From Faecalibacterium prausnitzii (GTDB lineage: Bacteria > Bacillota > Clostridia > Oscillospirales > Ruminococcaceae): a DNA stretch of 64,000 bases. Where the stretch lies: positions 36,413-100,412 of the forward strand of contig NZ_PXUP01000013.1 of the NCBI RefSeq assembly GCF_003324185.1, written 5' to 3'. A model generated the notes under the pieces. The model was not told the origin of the DNA, made no database searches, and saw nothing but the letters and a program-made list of their open reading frames with translations. The position numbers and the translations under genes were made by a program. The stretch's first letter is position 1. Every line of letters starts with the position of its first letter. Positions 1 through 8,055 of the stretch are shown piece by piece.

Positions 1-1289
1 TTGCACTGCTCCATCAAGGATTTGACCTCCGGGCGCTCCAGCCGCTTGCGGTAGAAAACGGTCTGGGGATAGTCCCGCACCAAGCTGTCCACGGCGTTGT
101 ACATCCCCTTGTCGGCGGCTTTGCCCACAAAAAGGAAGGCAGCTTTTTCCCGCACTGCAGAGGGCAGCAGCCGGATGGCGTTGCAGAAGATGTCCGGACC
201 CTTGCGGTGCTCCAGCGAGCCTACCGTCACAAAGAGGGGACGCCCCCCGGCAAAGCTGATGTCATAGCGGGGGAATTGCTCGGCTGCATAGTCCGGCAGA
301 CCGTAGATCAGCTGCTCGATGGCAAAATCCGGCCGGACGGAGTGCATGGCGGCGGTGGCGTGGGAGCCTACGGCGCAGAGGTGCACGTTTTTGCCCAGCG
401 CCTTGGGGATGCTGTGGGAGATGAAGGGGTAGCCCGCAAAGGCATCGTGCAGCCACCACAGCACCGGCACAAAGGAGCCGTTCAGGGTGTTCACCACCGG
501 CGCTTCCACCACCGTGTTGGCCAGCACAAAGTCTGCGCTGGTGGCCAGCCCCCACAGGGCGCTGGAAGTAACGCAGTCCGGGCGGGTGACCACAGCGGCC
601 CCGGCGTCCAGAAACAGCGGCAGCGAGCCTTCATCCGAGGGCCCCAGCACCACCACCTCAAAGCCTAAGCTGCGCAGCACCGGCACGGCACTTACCAGCA
701 CGATGGGCGCACCGGTCATGGTCAGCTCATGGCTCAAAATCAGCGCACGGCGTCCCTTGGCAGAGAATACATCGTCGGCGCACAGCTCCCGGCGGAAGTG
801 CAGCAGCGCCTGCGGGATGCAGCGGCTGTGCTGCGCCATGGCGTGGGCCAGACGCAGCAGTTCGGTAACGCTGTCCTTGCCCCGGGCGGCGGCGCGTACC
901 TTGTCCAGCAATGCGCGGGACACCAGTGCGCAGCTGCTGCCGGGCAGGTGCCGGGTGCTCAGGTACAGGGCGGTGGAGCCGTCAAAGCCAAAGGAGGCGT
1001 CGCAGACCGCAAGGTCTGCGCCCTCCCGCAGGGCGGCGGCAAAATAAGTCAGGGCGGTGGGGGTGCACTCCACATCCTCGCTTACCAGCAGCACCCCGGC
1101 TACATCGGGGGTCAGCTCGTCCTCAAGCCGGGTCACCAGACGGAACTTGCGGTGCAGCTGGTTTTGCAGCGCCGCTTGCAGCGCCTTGTGACGCCCCGGC
1201 GCATAGACCAGAAGATAGGTGCTCTGGGTATCGGTATAGACCTGCTTGGACAATTGCTTGCGCTGCAGGGTACTGTAACTGGTGTACAT
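1..1289 (-). CDS. glycosyltransferase, GT-B fold family 4 type (partial, cut by window edge)
   Basis: About 430 residues are visible and there is no stop before the window edge, so the C-terminus is missing. From roughly residue 184 the protein has a family 4 glycosyltransferase layout: an N-terminal Rossmann start (SHELTMTGAPIVL) and, near residue 359, the second-domain start GSLEHRKGPDIF with the usual K-G-P. The first 180 residues are an extra domain that I do not recognise. The start at 1289 has a GGAGGAG ribosome site seven bases upstream. It is the last visible gene of a leftward operon after the coiled-coil protein (34-nt gap) and a membrane acyltransferase. It most likely transfers a sugar from an activated donor onto a surface polysaccharide at the cytoplasmic face; donor and acceptor are unknown. 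Confidence 0.8.
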   Translation of the reverse strand, partial: MYTSYSTLQRKQLSKQVYTDTQSTYLLVYAPGRHKALQAALQNQLHRKFRLVTRLEDELTPDVAGVLLVSEDVECTPTALTYFAAALREGADLAVCDASFGFDGSTALYLSTRHLPGSSCALVSRALLDKVRAAARGKDSVTELLRLAHAMAQHSRCIPQALLHFRRELCADDVFSAKGRRALILSHELTMTGAPIVLVSAVPVLRSLGFEVVVLGPSDEGSLPLFLDAGAAVVTRPDCVTSSALWGLATSADFVLANTVVEAPVVNTLNGSFVPVLWWLHDAFAGYPFISHSIPKALGKNVHLCAVGSHATAAMHSVRPDFAIEQLIYGLPDYAAEQFPRYDISFAGGRPLFVTVGSLEHRKGPDIFCNAIRLLPSAVREKAAFLFVGKAADKGMYNAVDSLVRDYPQTVFYRKRLERPEVKSLMEQC

Positions 1290-1323
1290 GATCCAACTCC
1301 TCCGGGCAGAATATCGGGCGGGC

Positions 1324-2118
1324 TCAGTGACCGCGCACTAGGTTCAGCAGTCTGCGCAGCGGGGCGGTCAGCCGCCAGCTGCTGCTGGCGCGCATCGTTT
1401 CCAGCGAAACCTGATATTCGTGCTGGATGCCCTGCAAGGTCAGCAGCTGCTGGTTCAGCCGCATACACTCGGCGCGGCTGGCCTGCAATACTTCCTCTGC
1501 CTCCTGCGCGGCAGCGGCGTTCTCAAGCTTCAGGTCGTTCAGCGCCCGCAGCAGAGACTTGCCGGGCTGCTCGTGCAGAAAACGTCCCAGCGGGTAGTAG
1601 TGATAGTTCACCGCAAACTTCATGCCGGCACCAAAGCCGGTGGTGCAGTGCAGCGAAAGGTTGGGGTCTACGTCCAAAAACAGCAGGCTGTCCTCCTGCA
1701 GCAGAAGGCCGTTGACCGACTGGAAGCTGATGCGCTCGTCCGAGATGGCAAGGTCGGTGATGCAGCAGGCCAACTCGCCGGGGTCCAGACGGATGGCGCG
1801 TGCGTCCTCCGGCAGGACAAAGGTGACCGAGACCTCGTGGGTCAGTTCGTTGTAGACATCCTCGGTGGCAGTCAGGCATTCCCGGGGCGAAAAGCCGCTG
1901 CCGGTGTCGTAGAACAGCTGCGGCAGGGTAAGGGTGATATTCTCAGCCTCGGCGCTGTGCTTGGCAAGCTCGGTCTGGCAAGCCAGCAGCTGCTGCTCCA
2001 GCTCCAGACACCGCTGCGCCAGCTGGGAAACACCCTCGTCCGAAAGCTTGAGCTGCTGCTCCAGCTCGGCAATGTGCGCCTGCATGGCAGCAGGGGTCAT
2101 GGGGGCATCGTGGTTCAT
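1324..2118 (-). CDS. coiled-coil flanked beta-domain protein of a polysaccharide locus
   Basis: This 264-residue protein has a predicted coiled coil at about residues 10-55 (heptads rich in L, E and Q), a central domain rich in beta-type sequence (about 60-190), and a second coiled coil at about 195-245. It ends in the basic segment ASSSWRLTAPLRRLLN. The SSWRLTAPLR tail is common at the C-terminus of proteins encoded beside glycosyltransferases in surface-glycan loci, where it may mark a docking or membrane-proximal segment (family knowledge). No catalytic motif is visible. I chose the ATG at 2118 because GGAGGA lies just upstream; the longer frame to 2175 has no ribosome site. It sits between an acyltransferase and a glycosyltransferase in one operon, so a scaffold or chain-length role is plausible but unproven. 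Confidence 0.7.
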   Translation of the reverse strand: MNHDAPMTPAAMQAHIAELEQQLKLSDEGVSQLAQRCLELEQQLLACQTELAKHSAEAENITLTLPQLFYDTGSGFSPRECLTATEDVYNELTHEVSVTFVLPEDARAIRLDPGELACCITDLAISDERISFQSVNGLLLQEDSLLFLDVDPNLSLHCTTGFGAGMKFAVNYHYYPLGRFLHEQPGKSLLRALNDLKLENAAAAQEAEEVLQASRAECMRLNQQLLTLQGIQHEYQVSLETMRASSSWRLTAPLRRLLNLVRGH

Positions 2119-2184
2119 AACGGGATCCTCCTCTTCCTTTATCCTATAACAGCTGCACCGCCGCAGCCAAAACATTCAGAAAAA

Positions 2185-3300
2185 TCAGTGCCGCGGGGCG
2201 TAATGTACCTGAGGGGTGCGCCGCCGGGCGGGGAACAACTTGATGATCAGATCCCGCCGCCGCTGCAGCAGGGCGCAGATCAGCCAGATGGAGCCCAGCG
2301 AAAGGATGTATTGCAGGCTGATGCCCAAAACAGGGCGGTCAGCGTATTTGGCGGCGAACAGATACCACGGAATGGCAATCAGCTCCACCGTATGTACGCA
2401 GAAGATGTACAGAGAACGGCGGCCGATGGCCTCGAAAAAGCGCACCAGCGGGTTGCGGCGCTGGCTCCAGCGCAAAAACAGCCGGATAAACAGCAGACCG
2501 GCAAGGCCGTCCAGCAGGATGCTGATGGGGCCCAGCGACCACTCGGCCATGGATACACAGTCGGTGCGGCGGGTGGCAAGGGCGGCTGCCGGGATCAGCA
2601 GTACGGCTGCCCACAGGATGCAGGACATCCGGCGGGACAAAGGCTGATCCAGCCAATGCTGCCGTTTGGCAAGGTAGCCAAGGTACAGGTACGGCGTGAT
2701 CACCGCGCCCTGGATCAGGCAGAAGGGCAGCTCCCATACAAGGCTGGCACCCCAGCCCAGCAGGGCGGCACCGCCCACCGCCCAAGGGATGTACCGCTCC
2801 GGGAAGATGTTCAGGATAACGTCCAGTAAGATCCAGCCCATCAACAGCGCCAGCAGATACCACATGGGCCCACAGGAAAAGAACTCCTGCCCGAAGTAGG
2901 TGGCAGTATGGGGCAGACCCAGCAGAAAGCCGCCCGCCACCTTGATGCTCTCAGTCATGGAGCCGGGCAGATAGTGAAAGGTTTTATAATGAATGATGAA
3001 GTGCAGCACCGTGGTGAACACCGCAGTGTAGCAAAAGGGCTTGAGCAGGCTTTTGAGCTGCTGGTGGATGCACTTGCTGATGGAGCGCTTGCGGAAGCCG
3101 TAGCCGCTGGCAATAAAAAAGGCTGCCATCAGCGTTTCGCGGTAGATAAAGCCGACAAAGGCCGTCAGCGACAGACCGCCCTCCAGCTGGAGTGGGTAAA
3201 GCTCCGCAGTGTGCCCCAGCACGATGGCCAGCATCCCAGCGCCCTTGAGCATATCAAACATCCCGATGGAGTTGACAGTGCGGGGCTTGGTTGTTTCCAT
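2185..3300 (-). CDS. membrane acyltransferase, acyltransferase-3 (OafA/NolL-like) family
   Basis: The 371-residue protein has about ten hydrophobic segments. Near the start it carries the family signature (GMFDMLKGAGMLAIVLGHT, residues about 13-31) with the conserved His used in acyl transfer by this family. Such enzymes O-acetylate sugars of surface polysaccharides within the cytoplasmic membrane, using acetyl-CoA or a related donor. The C-terminal 20 residues are basic and cytoplasmic. It is the first gene of the leftward operon with the coiled-coil protein and the glycosyltransferase, and is preceded by a near-consensus promoter at 3401-3429. The ribosome site is GGAAGGAA upstream of 3300. 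Which sugar is acylated cannot be read from the sequence. Confidence 0.85.
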   Translation of the reverse strand: METTKPRTVNSIGMFDMLKGAGMLAIVLGHTAELYPLQLEGGLSLTAFVGFIYRETLMAAFFIASGYGFRKRSISKCIHQQLKSLLKPFCYTAVFTTVLHFIIHYKTFHYLPGSMTESIKVAGGFLLGLPHTATYFGQEFFSCGPMWYLLALLMGWILLDVILNIFPERYIPWAVGGAALLGWGASLVWELPFCLIQGAVITPYLYLGYLAKRQHWLDQPLSRRMSCILWAAVLLIPAAALATRRTDCVSMAEWSLGPISILLDGLAGLLFIRLFLRWSQRRNPLVRFFEAIGRRSLYIFCVHTVELIAIPWYLFAAKYADRPVLGISLQYILSLGSIWLICALLQRRRDLIIKLFPARRRTPQVHYAPRH

Positions 3301-3400
3301 GAAAGATTCCTTCCCTGCGCCGGGCCAATACCCCTCGAGAAAAAAGCCGGATACGGCGCAAATGATCAGTTTTTATACAGCATTGCCATGATATATGGCT

Positions 3401-3429
3401 AGTATAATGCTTTTTATAGAGACTGTCAA
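3401..3429 (-). promoter_or_regulatory. sigma-A promoter of the acyltransferase operon
   Basis: On the minus strand a perfect -35 box TTGACA (3424-3429) is followed after 17 bp by TATACT (3401-3406). It lies about 100 bp upstream of the acyltransferase start. Confidence 0.75.
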
Positions 3430-3590
3430 TTTTGTTTTGCAGTCTGCACCATACCGGAACTGGTATTTTGCGCTAAAAATTGTAGCACGAAAACCGGCGG
3501 ATTGCAACGAAAGGTAGAATTTGGCCGGGGCGTATCCCAAGATGTGCAATTGAAAGTTGTCAAAGTGAGAAATTAAATGTTGCAGAAGTA

Positions 3591-3619
3591 TTGCATTGCA
3601 TTGGAAAATATTGTATACT
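3591..3619 (+). promoter_or_regulatory. sigma-A promoter of the ligase/carrier/condensation cassette
   Basis: TTGCAT (3591-3596), a 17-bp spacer and TATACT (3614-3619) lie about 55 bp upstream of the ligase start. The predicted leader is short and has no obvious structure. Confidence 0.7.
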
Positions 3620-3675
3620 GAGCACAGTACAGCGCACTGCCGCAGGATGAAATAACAACGCAGGAGGAAAATACA

Positions 3676-5145
3676 ATGATCAAGGTATTGGACAACGTGT
3701 ATGATCTGGTCACCCTGAATATGGAACAGCGTTTTTCGGAGCGTGTGGCGCTCCGCTTTTATGATAAGGAAACGGACGAGGTGACCGCAGTCCATTATAA
3801 GGACTACGCGCGGGACATCCGCCGTGCGGTCAACTACTTCCAGAGCACCATCCCGGATATCAAGGGCAAAAAGATCTGCCTGCTGAATAAAAACAGCTAC
3901 GAATATGCCGTGAACACCTTCGGCATCATTCTGGCGGGCGGCGTACTGGTACTGCTCAACCAGCACAAGAGCTGGGACGAGCTGTCCTACGAGCTGGGGC
4001 TGGTGGAACCCGCCGCCATCCTGACCGACGGCGACGACTACGGCACCAAGGAGCAGCTGCAGGCCGCCTACGGCAGCATCCTGCGCCCCATGGACGGCTT
4101 CCGCGCTTATGAGCCGGTGGCAGAGATGCCCCGCTGCATCGGCCACGATGACCTGATGATCCTGATGTTCACCTCCGGCACCACCGGACGCAGCAAGGGC
4201 GTGATGCTGAGCGAGCGCAACTTCTTCAGCGTGATGCGCGCCCATGTGCAGATCGGTGAGCGCATGATGGAGTATAAGCACGACCCGGAGCTTGTGGTCA
4301 GCCAGTACACGGTGCTGCCCATGTTCCATCTGGGTGCATTCATCTGCCTGTTCTCTTGGGCACACGGGGGCTGGGCGCTGAACATCAGCGGCGATATCCG
4401 CAACTTCTATAAGGAGATCCGGCGGATGCCCAGTCAGGTCATGGCGGTGGTGCCGGTGATCATGAACTCCCTGCACAAGGACGTGATGCGCGGCCGCAAG
4501 GAGCGCTTGGGCGAGCTGTGGGTGCCCATCTGCTCCTCTGCGATGTTTGACCCGCAGGTGATGCTGGATATGGCCACCAACGGGATGTTCGTGGTGCAGA
4601 CCTACGGCGCTACCGAGACCTGCGGCGACGGCATCATCAACTACGCGCAGGATGCAAAGCACATCGGCGCTGTGGGACAGGGCAACGATTATCTGGATTA
4701 CAAGCTCGAGCCGGACGGAGAACTGTGCATCCGGGGCGACAGCATCATGCTGGGCTACTACAAGGACCCCGAGGCCACCGCTGCGGTCATCGACAAGGAC
4801 GGCTGGTTCCACACCGGCGACCTTGCCCGGGTGGACGAGGACGGCTACTACTACATTACCGGCCGCAAGAAGAACCTGATCATTCTGGACAGCGGCGAGA
4901 ACGTCAGCCCCGAAGAGCTGGAGGGCATGTTAGAAAAATGTCCTGCCGTACAGGAATGTATCGTAAAAGAACTGGGCAAAAAGATAGGTGTTGTGGTATA
5001 CTGTGAAAAGGAGCACCAGCAGACGGTGCGGGACTTTATTGCCCAGATGAACCGCACCGTCCCGCTGTACAAGCGCATTGGCGTGGTGGAATTCAGCGAA
5101 ACGCCGCTGCCCCGCAACGGCGCAGGCAAGCTGGTGCGCAAGTAA
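3676..5145 (+). CDS. free-standing adenylate-forming ligase (AMP-binding, acyl-carrier loading type)
   Basis: The 489-residue enzyme belongs to the AMP-binding superfamily. It has the phosphate-binding loop FTSGTTGRSKGVML (about 163-177), the YGATET motif (about 308), the GWFHTGDL hinge region (about 376) and a C-terminal NGAGKLVRK with the catalytic lysine near residue 485. The reaction expected is ATP-dependent activation of a carboxylic acid to an acyl- or aminoacyl-adenylate and transfer to a carrier thiol. A carrier protein gene follows 27 nt downstream, so the product is probably an acyl-carrier thioester rather than acyl-CoA (inference). The general layout is closer to fatty acyl ligases than to typical peptide-synthetase domains, but substrate cannot be assigned. 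The ribosome site AGGAGG precedes the ATG. Confidence 0.88.
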   Translation: MIKVLDNVYDLVTLNMEQRFSERVALRFYDKETDEVTAVHYKDYARDIRRAVNYFQSTIPDIKGKKICLLNKNSYEYAVNTFGIILAGGVLVLLNQHKSWDELSYELGLVEPAAILTDGDDYGTKEQLQAAYGSILRPMDGFRAYEPVAEMPRCIGHDDLMILMFTSGTTGRSKGVMLSERNFFSVMRAHVQIGERMMEYKHDPELVVSQYTVLPMFHLGAFICLFSWAHGGWALNISGDIRNFYKEIRRMPSQVMAVVPVIMNSLHKDVMRGRKERLGELWVPICSSAMFDPQVMLDMATNGMFVVQTYGATETCGDGIINYAQDAKHIGAVGQGNDYLDYKLEPDGELCIRGDSIMLGYYKDPEATAAVIDKDGWFHTGDLARVDEDGYYYITGRKKNLIILDSGENVSPEELEGMLEKCPAVQECIVKELGKKIGVVVYCEKEHQQTVRDFIAQMNRTVPLYKRIGVVEFSETPLPRNGAGKLVRK

Positions 5146-5172
5146 TACGCAACAGAAAGGAAGCATAATACG

Positions 5173-5415
5173 ATGGAACGTGCAGAAATCATTTCTCAGA
5201 TCACGGCTATTCTGGAGGATGTCGCAGAGGTATCGCCGGAGGATGTGACCGAAAGCAGCGTCCTGATGGACGATCTGGATCTGTCCTCTATGGAGATCCT
5301 GACCATTGTGGCAGATCTTGAAGAGACCTTTGGCCTGCGCATCCCGGAAAAGGAGCTGCGCAACTTTGTCACCATGGGTGATCTGGTGGATTATCTGGCA
5401 GCAAACGTGGGGTAA
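5173..5415 (+). CDS. acyl/peptidyl carrier protein
   Basis: This 80-residue acidic protein has the size and four-helix pattern of a carrier protein. The probable phosphopantetheine serine is Ser39 in the segment DLDLSSMEIL. Most carriers have D-S-L here, while this one reads S-S-M, so the attachment site is somewhat divergent but still has the serine and the following acidic residue. It sits between the adenylating ligase and the condensation-like protein with a gap of only 6 nt to the latter, which indicates that the ligase loads it and the condensation protein unloads it. It is unlikely to be the fatty-acid synthase AcpP, because no fab genes are near. Confidence 0.85.
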   Translation: MERAEIISQITAILEDVAEVSPEDVTESSVLMDDLDLSSMEILTIVADLEETFGLRIPEKELRNFVTMGDLVDYLAANVG

Positions 5416-5421
5416 AAACCA

Positions 5422-6630
5422 ATGGAAACACAGCAGCGCTCGACGGAATATAACTTTCAGGGAATCATGTACTTTTTCCGTCGGGAAAAGATCCAGTGCC
5501 GGTACCAGTTCTCGCTGCGGGATGCGGTGGATATCACCCTTTTGCAGCGGGCACTGACAGCGGCCTTGGCAAGTGCGCCCTATTATACCCAGCGTCTGGT
5601 GCAGGAAAAGCGGGAGATGTGGCTGGAGCCCAATACGGAGCCCTGCCTTGTGTACCCCGGCAGCACCATGCGCAATATCCCGGAACAGGCGAACGGCTAC
5701 CTGTTCTGCGTCAGCTGCGAAGGGGATACCGTCTACTTTGACTGGCATCACTTCCTGCTGGACGGCCACGGGGTATCGCCCCTGCTCACCAGCATTCTGG
5801 AGCAGTACTGCAACCTGCGTTACGGCACGGCCTTTGCGGTGCCGCAGATCGTGTGCGACCCGCCCTATGATATGGAGGCCATGCTGGCAGAGTACCCGCC
5901 TGTGGAGTACGGGAGCGATGTCATCCAGCGGGATGTGGTGCAGACCTACGAGGGTGCGCTGCGCCGCACCCGGGTGTGCCTGAGCAAGCAGAGCCTTGTG
6001 GAAAAAGCGCTGGCGAACAACGCAAAGCCGGTAAGCGCTCTGATGGGTCTGCTGTGTATGGCCATGCGGGAGTATCTGGGCAAGGAGAAGATCCAGTATT
6101 CCTACTCCTCCGATACCCGCGATGTGGCCGGTGTGCCGAACGCGCTGTACAACTGCGTGTGCAGTTTCGGGCATACGGTGCAGCTGCAAGCCCAGACCCG
6201 CCTTGCGGATTTTGTGGCTGATGTAGATGCAGACATCAGGCGGGATCTGCAGCCGCAGTCCAAGCGCCGCCGCATGGCCGACCAGATGGGCTGGGTGTAC
6301 AAGGTGAACCAGCAAAAGGCACCCCTGCGCATCAAGCAGCGGGTGTTCCAGATGGGCGAGTACATCGGCGGCACGATTTCGGATTTCTGGCTCAGCTATC
6401 TGGGCAATCCGCTCATGCCCGCCACTCCGGAACTGGCACAGTACACCACGGATTTTGGCGTCTGGGTGCCGCCGGACGGTGCATCCGTGGGCGTGGAGGC
6501 TGCCAGCCTGAACGGAAAGATCATTCTGTGCATCCACAACAAGGCACCCAACCCGGGTCTGGCTGATATCCTCCGCAAGACCTTTGAAAACGAAGGCGTT
6601 GCGGTGCTGGAAGCCGAAGATCTGGACTGA
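5422..6630 (+). CDS. condensation-domain-like acyltransferase
   Basis: The 402-residue protein carries HHFLLDG at residues 109-115, which matches the HHxxxDG active-site motif of condensation domains and related alcohol or N-acyltransferases of the chloramphenicol acetyltransferase fold. The spacing of the motif from the N-terminus (about 110) and the total length fit a single free-standing condensation-type domain. With the upstream ligase and carrier it would transfer the activated acyl or aminoacyl group from the carrier onto an amine or alcohol acceptor. No thioesterase or phosphopantetheinyl transferase is adjacent. A terminator follows at 6658-6689, so the three genes form one complete transcription unit. 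Confidence 0.82.
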   Translation: METQQRSTEYNFQGIMYFFRREKIQCRYQFSLRDAVDITLLQRALTAALASAPYYTQRLVQEKREMWLEPNTEPCLVYPGSTMRNIPEQANGYLFCVSCEGDTVYFDWHHFLLDGHGVSPLLTSILEQYCNLRYGTAFAVPQIVCDPPYDMEAMLAEYPPVEYGSDVIQRDVVQTYEGALRRTRVCLSKQSLVEKALANNAKPVSALMGLLCMAMREYLGKEKIQYSYSSDTRDVAGVPNALYNCVCSFGHTVQLQAQTRLADFVADVDADIRRDLQPQSKRRRMADQMGWVYKVNQQKAPLRIKQRVFQMGEYIGGTISDFWLSYLGNPLMPATPELAQYTTDFGVWVPPDGASVGVEAASLNGKIILCIHNKAPNPGLADILRKTFENEGVAVLEAEDLD

Positions 6631-6657
6631 GAAATACTTATTATAAAAGCAAAAGGG

Positions 6658-6689
6658 CTGCTGCACGTTTTTTGTGCGGCAGTTTTTTT
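6658..6689 (+). terminator. intrinsic terminator of the ligase cassette
   Basis: The arms CTGCTGCAC (6658-6666) and GTGCGGCAG (6674-6682) are followed by seven T. The stem belongs to a recurring terminator type in this window. Confidence 0.85.
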
Positions 6690-6713
6690 GCTGCTTTTTG
6701 TAAGAAAATCCGG

Positions 6714-6742
6714 TTGCAAAGATGCGAAAAAATGGTTAAATA
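6714..6742 (+). promoter_or_regulatory. promoter of the MFS transporter gene
   Basis: TTGCAA (6714-6719), 17 bp and TAAATA (6737-6742) precede the transporter by about 30 bp. With the terminator upstream, this makes the transporter a separate unit. Confidence 0.55.
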
Positions 6743-6775
6743 GAGAAAGGATATTTCCGCAAGGAGAGGAACACC

Positions 6776-7915
6776 ATGGAACAACAGAACACGCGCCTGC
6801 GCAATGCGGGCTTTGCGACCTTTTTCTTCAGCGGCATCTGTGCCATCAGCGCAGGTGTGGTGGTCAGTCTGCTGCAGGAGCGCTACGGCTTTGCCTACGG
6901 CATGACCGGTACACTGCTCTCCCTGATGAGCGTGGGCAACCTGCTGGCAGGGCTGCTGATGGGCATGCTGCCCAGTGCGCTGGGCATGAAACGCAGTGTG
7001 CTGCTGCTGACCATCGGCTATGCGGTGGGCTACGCCGTCATGGGGCTGACCGGCGCAGTGGTGCTGCTGGCAGCGGCCTTTTTTGTGGTGGGCATCGCTA
7101 AGGGCAGCGTTATCAACACCTGTACCATTCTGGTCAGTGATCACTCCGCCGACCGCACCCGGGGCATGAACCTGATGCACAGCTGCTACGCCTGCGGCGC
7201 ACTGCTGTGCCCCTTCCTCATTGCGGCGGCAGCCCGGGTAAGCACCGAGCTGGCGGTCTTTCTGCTGGCAGCCGTGGGCCTTGTGCTCTGGCTGGTGTAC
7301 GTTTTTACCCCGCTGCGCGGCGGCAAGAGTAAAAGCAGCGCCGAGAAGGAAGCCATCGACTGGAGCTTTCTGCGCTCTGCCCGCTTCTGGCTGCTGACCG
7401 GGCTGCTGTTCTTCCAGAACGCCGCCGAGCAGAGCGTCAACGGCTGGATGGTGACCTACTTCAAGGGCAGCGGCATCATTGCGGGCACGCTGGCGGCCTA
7501 CACCGTCACTGTGATGTGGGGCGCTACGCTGGTGGGACGGTTGCTCATCGCCTTTGTGTTCCCCTTAAAAAATCCCCGCAAGGCCATGGTGGGCATGAGC
7601 GTGCTGTGCACCGTGTTCTATGTGCTGCTGGTCATGGCGCACACGCAGGGCGCAGCCATTGCGCTGCTGTTTGCCTTTGCCATCTCCATGTCCGGGCTGA
7701 ACCCCACCGCCGTGGCCAGCGCAGGCCGCATGACCAGCGTGACCAGCATGGGCATCATGCTGCCGGTGGCCTCCAGCGGCGCCATCCTGATGCCGTGGGT
7801 CATCGGCATGGTGGCCGAGCGTGCGGGGCTTGCCGCCGGTATGGCCTCCAACATCGTGCCCTGCGTGGGTCTGGTGGTCTTTACGCTGCTGGTGGCTAGA
7901 CTGCCGGAGGAATGA
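6776..7915 (+). CDS. MFS transporter
   Basis: The 379-residue protein has about twelve hydrophobic segments with a charged central loop (RGGKSKSSAEKEAIDW, about 181-196), the layout of a major facilitator transporter. The size and the loose G-rich helices resemble the FucP-like sugar/proton symporters more than multidrug pumps. It follows the ligase/carrier/condensation cassette in the same direction but has its own promoter, so a role in exporting that product is possible but not demonstrated. Substrate unknown. The ribosome site AAGGAGAGG precedes the ATG. Confidence 0.8.
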   Translation: MEQQNTRLRNAGFATFFFSGICAISAGVVVSLLQERYGFAYGMTGTLLSLMSVGNLLAGLLMGMLPSALGMKRSVLLLTIGYAVGYAVMGLTGAVVLLAAAFFVVGIAKGSVINTCTILVSDHSADRTRGMNLMHSCYACGALLCPFLIAAAARVSTELAVFLLAAVGLVLWLVYVFTPLRGGKSKSSAEKEAIDWSFLRSARFWLLTGLLFFQNAAEQSVNGWMVTYFKGSGIIAGTLAAYTVTVMWGATLVGRLLIAFVFPLKNPRKAMVGMSVLCTVFYVLLVMAHTQGAAIALLFAFAISMSGLNPTAVASAGRMTSVTSMGIMLPVASSGAILMPWVIGMVAERAGLAAGMASNIVPCVGLVVFTLLVARLPEE

Positions 7916-7941
7916 TGCGCCGCCTCCCTATAACCCTTTCT

Positions 7942-8050
7942 GTGAAAATGGGGTTCAGGAAAGTCCGCAGACTTTCCTGAACCCCGAAATTATAAATAAT
8001 GATTCCGCTGATGATGCGCAAAGCGAACGCGCAGCGCATTTTAAATCATT
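7942..8050 (+). repeat. two-hairpin intergenic element, copy A (full)
   Basis: A GTGAAAAT box (7942-7949) is followed by a perfect hairpin at 7950-7985 (arms GGGGTTCAGGAAAGTC, loop CGCA), an AT-rich linker ending in TTCCGCTGA, and a second hairpin with ATGCGC (8014-8019) and GCGCAT (8034-8039), closing with AATCATT. It lies between the converging MFS and queH genes and can end the queH transcript, since the box reads as ATTTTCAC after the hairpin on the minus strand. Confidence 0.85.
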
Positions 8051-8055
8051 TTGCG

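Larger units (their letters stand above)
3301..3675. other. divergent intergenic region between acyltransferase and ligase operons
   Basis: These 375 bases hold no convincing gene. They contain the leftward promoter at 3401-3429 and the rightward promoter at 3591-3619. The stretch between them (about 3430-3590) is AT-richer than its surroundings, which fits a regulatory region. I see no recognisable operator or riboswitch in it. Confidence 0.7.

Noticed and set aside
4930..6666. 578-codon minus-strand frame opposite the carrier and condensation-like genes
   Set aside because: It covers the terminator at 6658-6689 and reads as a low-complexity shadow of real coding sequence.
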